From Chloroflexota bacterium (GTDB lineage Bacteria; Chloroflexota; Dehalococcoidia; SM23-28-2; RBG-16-64-32): DNA of 6,548 bases. A program made the translations under genes and the position numbers. Shown here piece by piece: positions 4,696 to 6,548 of the stretch. Numbering within the stretch: position 1 is the stretch's first letter; every line of letters starts with the position of its first letter. The notes under the pieces were generated by a model. It worked only from the letters and a program-made list of their open reading frames with translations. It made no database searches and had not been told where the DNA came from. The stretch is from assembly GCA_022563285.1 (NCBI GenBank), contig JADFNQ010000078.1, forward strand, positions 1 to 6,548. Direction: 5' to 3'.

Positions 4696-5391
4696 ATGGG
4701 TAGCATCGTCGATTTGCATATCCACACCATCGTGGGCTCCATGGACAGCGACGTCTCGCCCAAGCGGCTGGCGGAGACCGCGAAGGCGGCCGGGCTCACC
4801 GGCGTGGCGCTCACGGAGCACATGTCGCAGTGGCTGCCGGATGAGGCCGACCACCTTCGGCTGGAGAGCGGCTTGTTCGTGTTTAACGGCCGCGAGTGGT
4901 CCACCGATATGGGCCACATCATCGTCCTCGGGCTCGACCGAGAGGTGCGGGGGCTGGCCCGCGCCCGCGACCTGCGGCGGGCCTGTCAGGCGAACGGCGC
5001 CTTCATGATCCTCTGCCACCCGTTCCGCTACTTCCCGGGCCCGTCGAACTTCCTGTTCGGGGGCCGACGCGACGCCCACGACTTGCCCCCCGAGGTCCTG
5101 GCCGAACATCCCCTGTTCGATCTGGTGGACGCTATCGAGGTACTCAACGGCGGCTGCATCGAGCGGGAGAACGCTCTTGCCCAGGATGTGGCGCGGCTGC
5201 TGGGGAAGCCCGGTGTGGCCGGCAGCGACGCCCACATGCCGATGGAGGTGGGGCGTTACGCCACGGTGTTCGAGAAGGAGTTGGAGAGCGAAGAGGATAT
5301 GCTGGCGGAGCTGCGGGCGGGCCGCTTCCAGCCCGCTCGGCGGGTTGAGCCCGGCGTGTTCGAGCCGCTGGAGCAGACCGTTCGGCCCTAG
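4696..5391 (+). CDS. PHP-domain metal-dependent phosphoesterase
   Basis: A 231-residue soluble protein of the PHP superfamily, the fold of histidinol phosphatase and of the PHP domain of DNA polymerase III. All metal-binding motifs are visible: DLHIHT (His8, His10), Asp17 region, TEH (His42), GREWS (Glu67) with DMGH (His74), CHP (His108), and GSDAH (Asp178, His180). This predicts an active trinuclear metal phosphatase or nuclease; the substrate is not evident. It lacks polymerase or other fused domains, and its length matches stand-alone PHP proteins. The ATG at 4696 follows GGAAAGAGG (4683-4691) at a short spacing and starts right before the first motif. The stop at 5389-5391 is one base away from the stop of the convergent zinc-ribbon gene, leaving no room for a terminator between them. 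Confidence 0.9.
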   Translation: MGSIVDLHIHTIVGSMDSDVSPKRLAETAKAAGLTGVALTEHMSQWLPDEADHLRLESGLFVFNGREWSTDMGHIIVLGLDREVRGLARARDLRRACQANGAFMILCHPFRYFPGPSNFLFGGRRDAHDLPPEVLAEHPLFDLVDAIEVLNGGCIERENALAQDVARLLGKPGVAGSDAHMPMEVGRYATVFEKELESEEDMLAELRAGRFQPARRVEPGVFEPLEQTVRP

Positions 5392-5392
5392 C

Positions 5393-5854
5393 TCAGCGCT
5401 TTCGCCGGAAGAGGCCCGTTATCGAGTCCCGAACGCCGCCGCGGCGGCGGCCGCCCCCCTTGAGCCCATCTAGGAAGCCGCCCCAGGCCGCCTCCGCCGA
5501 GGCCGCCCGATTCAGCCCCCGTATCCGCTCCTCGATGATGTCTCGCACGCGGCCCTCCTCGCCCGCGTCCAGCCAGAAGCCGTGCTCGTCCTCGCAGGTG
5601 TCCAGCTCCAGGTCGTAGGCGCGGTAGTTGAAGGCGGTCATCCGCTTTCCGCACTTGGGGCAGTCCAACTCGCTCTGATTCTTGGCGAACTGGATGGTGG
5701 CCCGCCGCTCTTCCTCCGTCGAAGGGACGGTCGCCTCCAGCTCGTCCAGCTCGTGGTGATCCAGCCAGCGGCCGTTGCAGGAGGGGCAGTGGTCCACCTC
5801 GATGTCGTGGTGGTGCTCAATGATGAGCTCGGTTCCGTCACGCGGACAGTTCAT
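5393..5854 (-). CDS. Protein with two zf-TFIIB-like zinc ribbons
   Basis: A 153-residue protein with two zf-TFIIB-type zinc ribbons. The first (residues 1-40) has CPRDGTEL (Cys3, Asp6) and CPSCNGRWLD (Cys23, Cys26); Asp stands where a second Cys would be. The second (64-98) has CPKC (Cys65, Cys68) and C-x3-H (Cys87, His91) before FWLD. Between them lies a charged linker, and the C-terminus (about 133-153) is rich in Gly, Arg and Lys. Such proteins are usually unnamed; nucleic-acid or protein binding is plausible but unproven. The ATG at 5854 has GGAAGGGAG (5863-5871) eight bases upstream, which supports the start. It lies 68 bases downstream of the larE-like gene on the same strand and could be co-transcribed, although AT-containing hexamers (TATCCT, 5882-5877) in the gap could serve as its own -10 box. 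Confidence 0.85.
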   Translation of the reverse strand: MNCPRDGTELIIEHHHDIEVDHCPSCNGRWLDHHELDELEATVPSTEEERRATIQFAKNQSELDCPKCGKRMTAFNYRAYDLELDTCEDEHGFWLDAGEEGRVRDIIEERIRGLNRAASAEAAWGGFLDGLKGGGRRRGGVRDSITGLFRRKR

Positions 5855-5922
5855 AGCGGTGGCTCCCTTCCTGTAGAGGATACGGTTCTAAGGGTAGCAC
5901 AGGGATGGGAGGCATGGCGGCC

Positions 5923-6548
5923 TCAGTGTCCTCTGACGTCGTCACGGGCGCGTAATGCTGGGTTAGAGCGCCCCAGCGCCGCGTTCAGCGAACCCGAACG
6001 GTAGCCCGCCAGGTCCAGCGTCACGTACAGGTAGCCCAGCGCCTTCAAGCGCTCCACCACCTCGGCGCGGCGGGCGATCAGCAGCTCCAGCCCCGCCTCG
6101 TCCGTCTCGATGCGGGCCACGTCCTCGTGGTGGCGGACGCGGAGCTGTCGCAGCCCAAGGGAGCGCAGGTACGCCTCCGCGTCCCCGATACGGCCCAGCG
6201 CCTCCACGGTCACCGGTGTGCCGTAGGGGATGCGGGAGGAGAGGCAGGCCATGGCGGGCTTGTCCCAGGTAGGCAGCCCCCGCTCCCGCGATAGGGCGCG
6301 GATGTCGTCCTTGGTCAGGCCGGCCACCACCAGCGGGCTGCGAACGCCGTGCTGGGTCGCGGCGCGACGGCCGGGGCGGAAGTCGCCGGTATCGTCCAGG
6401 TTGCAGCCGTCGGCTACGCTATCGAAGCCGCGCTCCAGCGCTATCTGGGTCAGGCGGCCGTACAGCTCATCCTTGCAGTGGAAGCAGCGGTCGGGGCTGT
6501 TGGCGACGTAGCCGGGATCGTCCATCTCCCGCGTGTCGATGAGCTCGT
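5923..6548 (-). CDS. larE: LarE-type ATP-dependent sacrificial sulfur transferase, N-terminus outside window
   Basis: 207 residues are visible and the frame continues past the right edge. LarE activates a pyridinium dicarboxylate mononucleotide intermediate with ATP and gives up a cysteine sulfur, toward the nickel-pincer cofactor of lactate racemase and its relatives. Family signatures seen: NSPDRCFHCKDELY, VADGCNLDDTGDFRPG, VRSPLVVAGLTKDDIRALS, GLPTWDKPAMACLSSRIPYG, RVRHHEDVARIE and DLAGYRSGSLN near the C-terminus. The Cys in ACLSSR is probably the sulfur donor. The N-terminal PP-loop (SGGxDS) should lie beyond the window and could not be checked. The full protein is about 270 residues in the family, so roughly 60-70 are missing here. 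An ATG at 6525 is internal, since conserved-type sequence (ELIDTRE) continues upstream. No other lar genes are in the window. Confidence 0.92.
   Translation of the reverse strand, partial: ELIDTREMDDPGYVANSPDRCFHCKDELYGRLTQIALERGFDSVADGCNLDDTGDFRPGRRAATQHGVRSPLVVAGLTKDDIRALSRERGLPTWDKPAMACLSSRIPYGTPVTVEALGRIGDAEAYLRSLGLRQLRVRHHEDVARIETDEAGLELLIARRAEVVERLKALGYLYVTLDLAGYRSGSLNAALGRSNPALRARDDVRGH

Noticed and set aside
4648..5235. 195-codon open frame antisense to the PHP gene
   Set aside because: It overlaps fully with a gene carrying all PHP metal motifs; the antisense product has no recognisable domain.
1..6548. CRISPR array, tRNA, rRNA, transposase, phage or defence genes
   Set aside because: No regularly spaced direct repeats, no cloverleaf or rRNA-like sequence, and no recognisable protein of these classes on either strand; most of the window is housekeeping-type coding DNA.

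Overview
The window is a GC-rich (roughly 60-70% by eye), gene-dense bacterial chromosome segment made mostly of ordinary single-copy genes on both strands. Several features suggest a Chloroflexota-type organism, possibly Dehalococcoidia-like: the style of the Nudix and kinase proteins, the short CCCTGAGC...GAAGGGC interspersed repeat, and start codons placed 7-9 bases after a -10 box. This is inference from remembered sequence patterns, not a database result.

Layout from left to right. (1) A leftward gene fragment at the left edge (1-109), perhaps of the eIF-2B alpha/beta/delta family, is divergent from a small CDGSH iron-sulfur protein gene (228-431). (2) The CDGSH gene converges on a Nudix hydrolase gene (560-1027, leftward), with a perfect 12-bp hairpin carrying a GAAA loop between them. 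(3) The Nudix gene is divergent from a 532-residue fusion of an aminoglycoside-phosphotransferase-like domain and a P-loop kinase (1090-2688). (4) A good sigma70-type promoter drives an aquaporin gene (2770-3564). This converges on a leftward pair, DUF309 then dut (dUTPase), whose reading frames overlap by ATGA. (5) A 263-bp divergent spacer (4433-4695) is packed with inverted repeats and holds a second copy of the interspersed repeat. (6) It leads into a PHP-domain metal phosphoesterase gene (4696-5391). This ends one base away from a leftward gene for a protein with two zf-TFIIB-like zinc ribbons (5393-5854). (7) Upstream of that gene, on the same strand and running off the right edge, lies a LarE-type sulfur transferase missing its N-terminus in this window.

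The genes do not form an obvious single pathway. The dUTPase and Nudix enzymes suggest nucleotide-pool cleaning, the aquaporin handles water or small solute flux, and LarE makes a nickel-pincer cofactor precursor. I do not see a defence system, prophage, transposase, CRISPR array or RNA gene. The most interesting signals are structural: an interspersed palindromic repeat inserted in frame into the Nudix gene, the cluster of dyads at 4457-4660, leaderless-looking start sites, and an abrupt drop in GC in the middle of the kinase gene.
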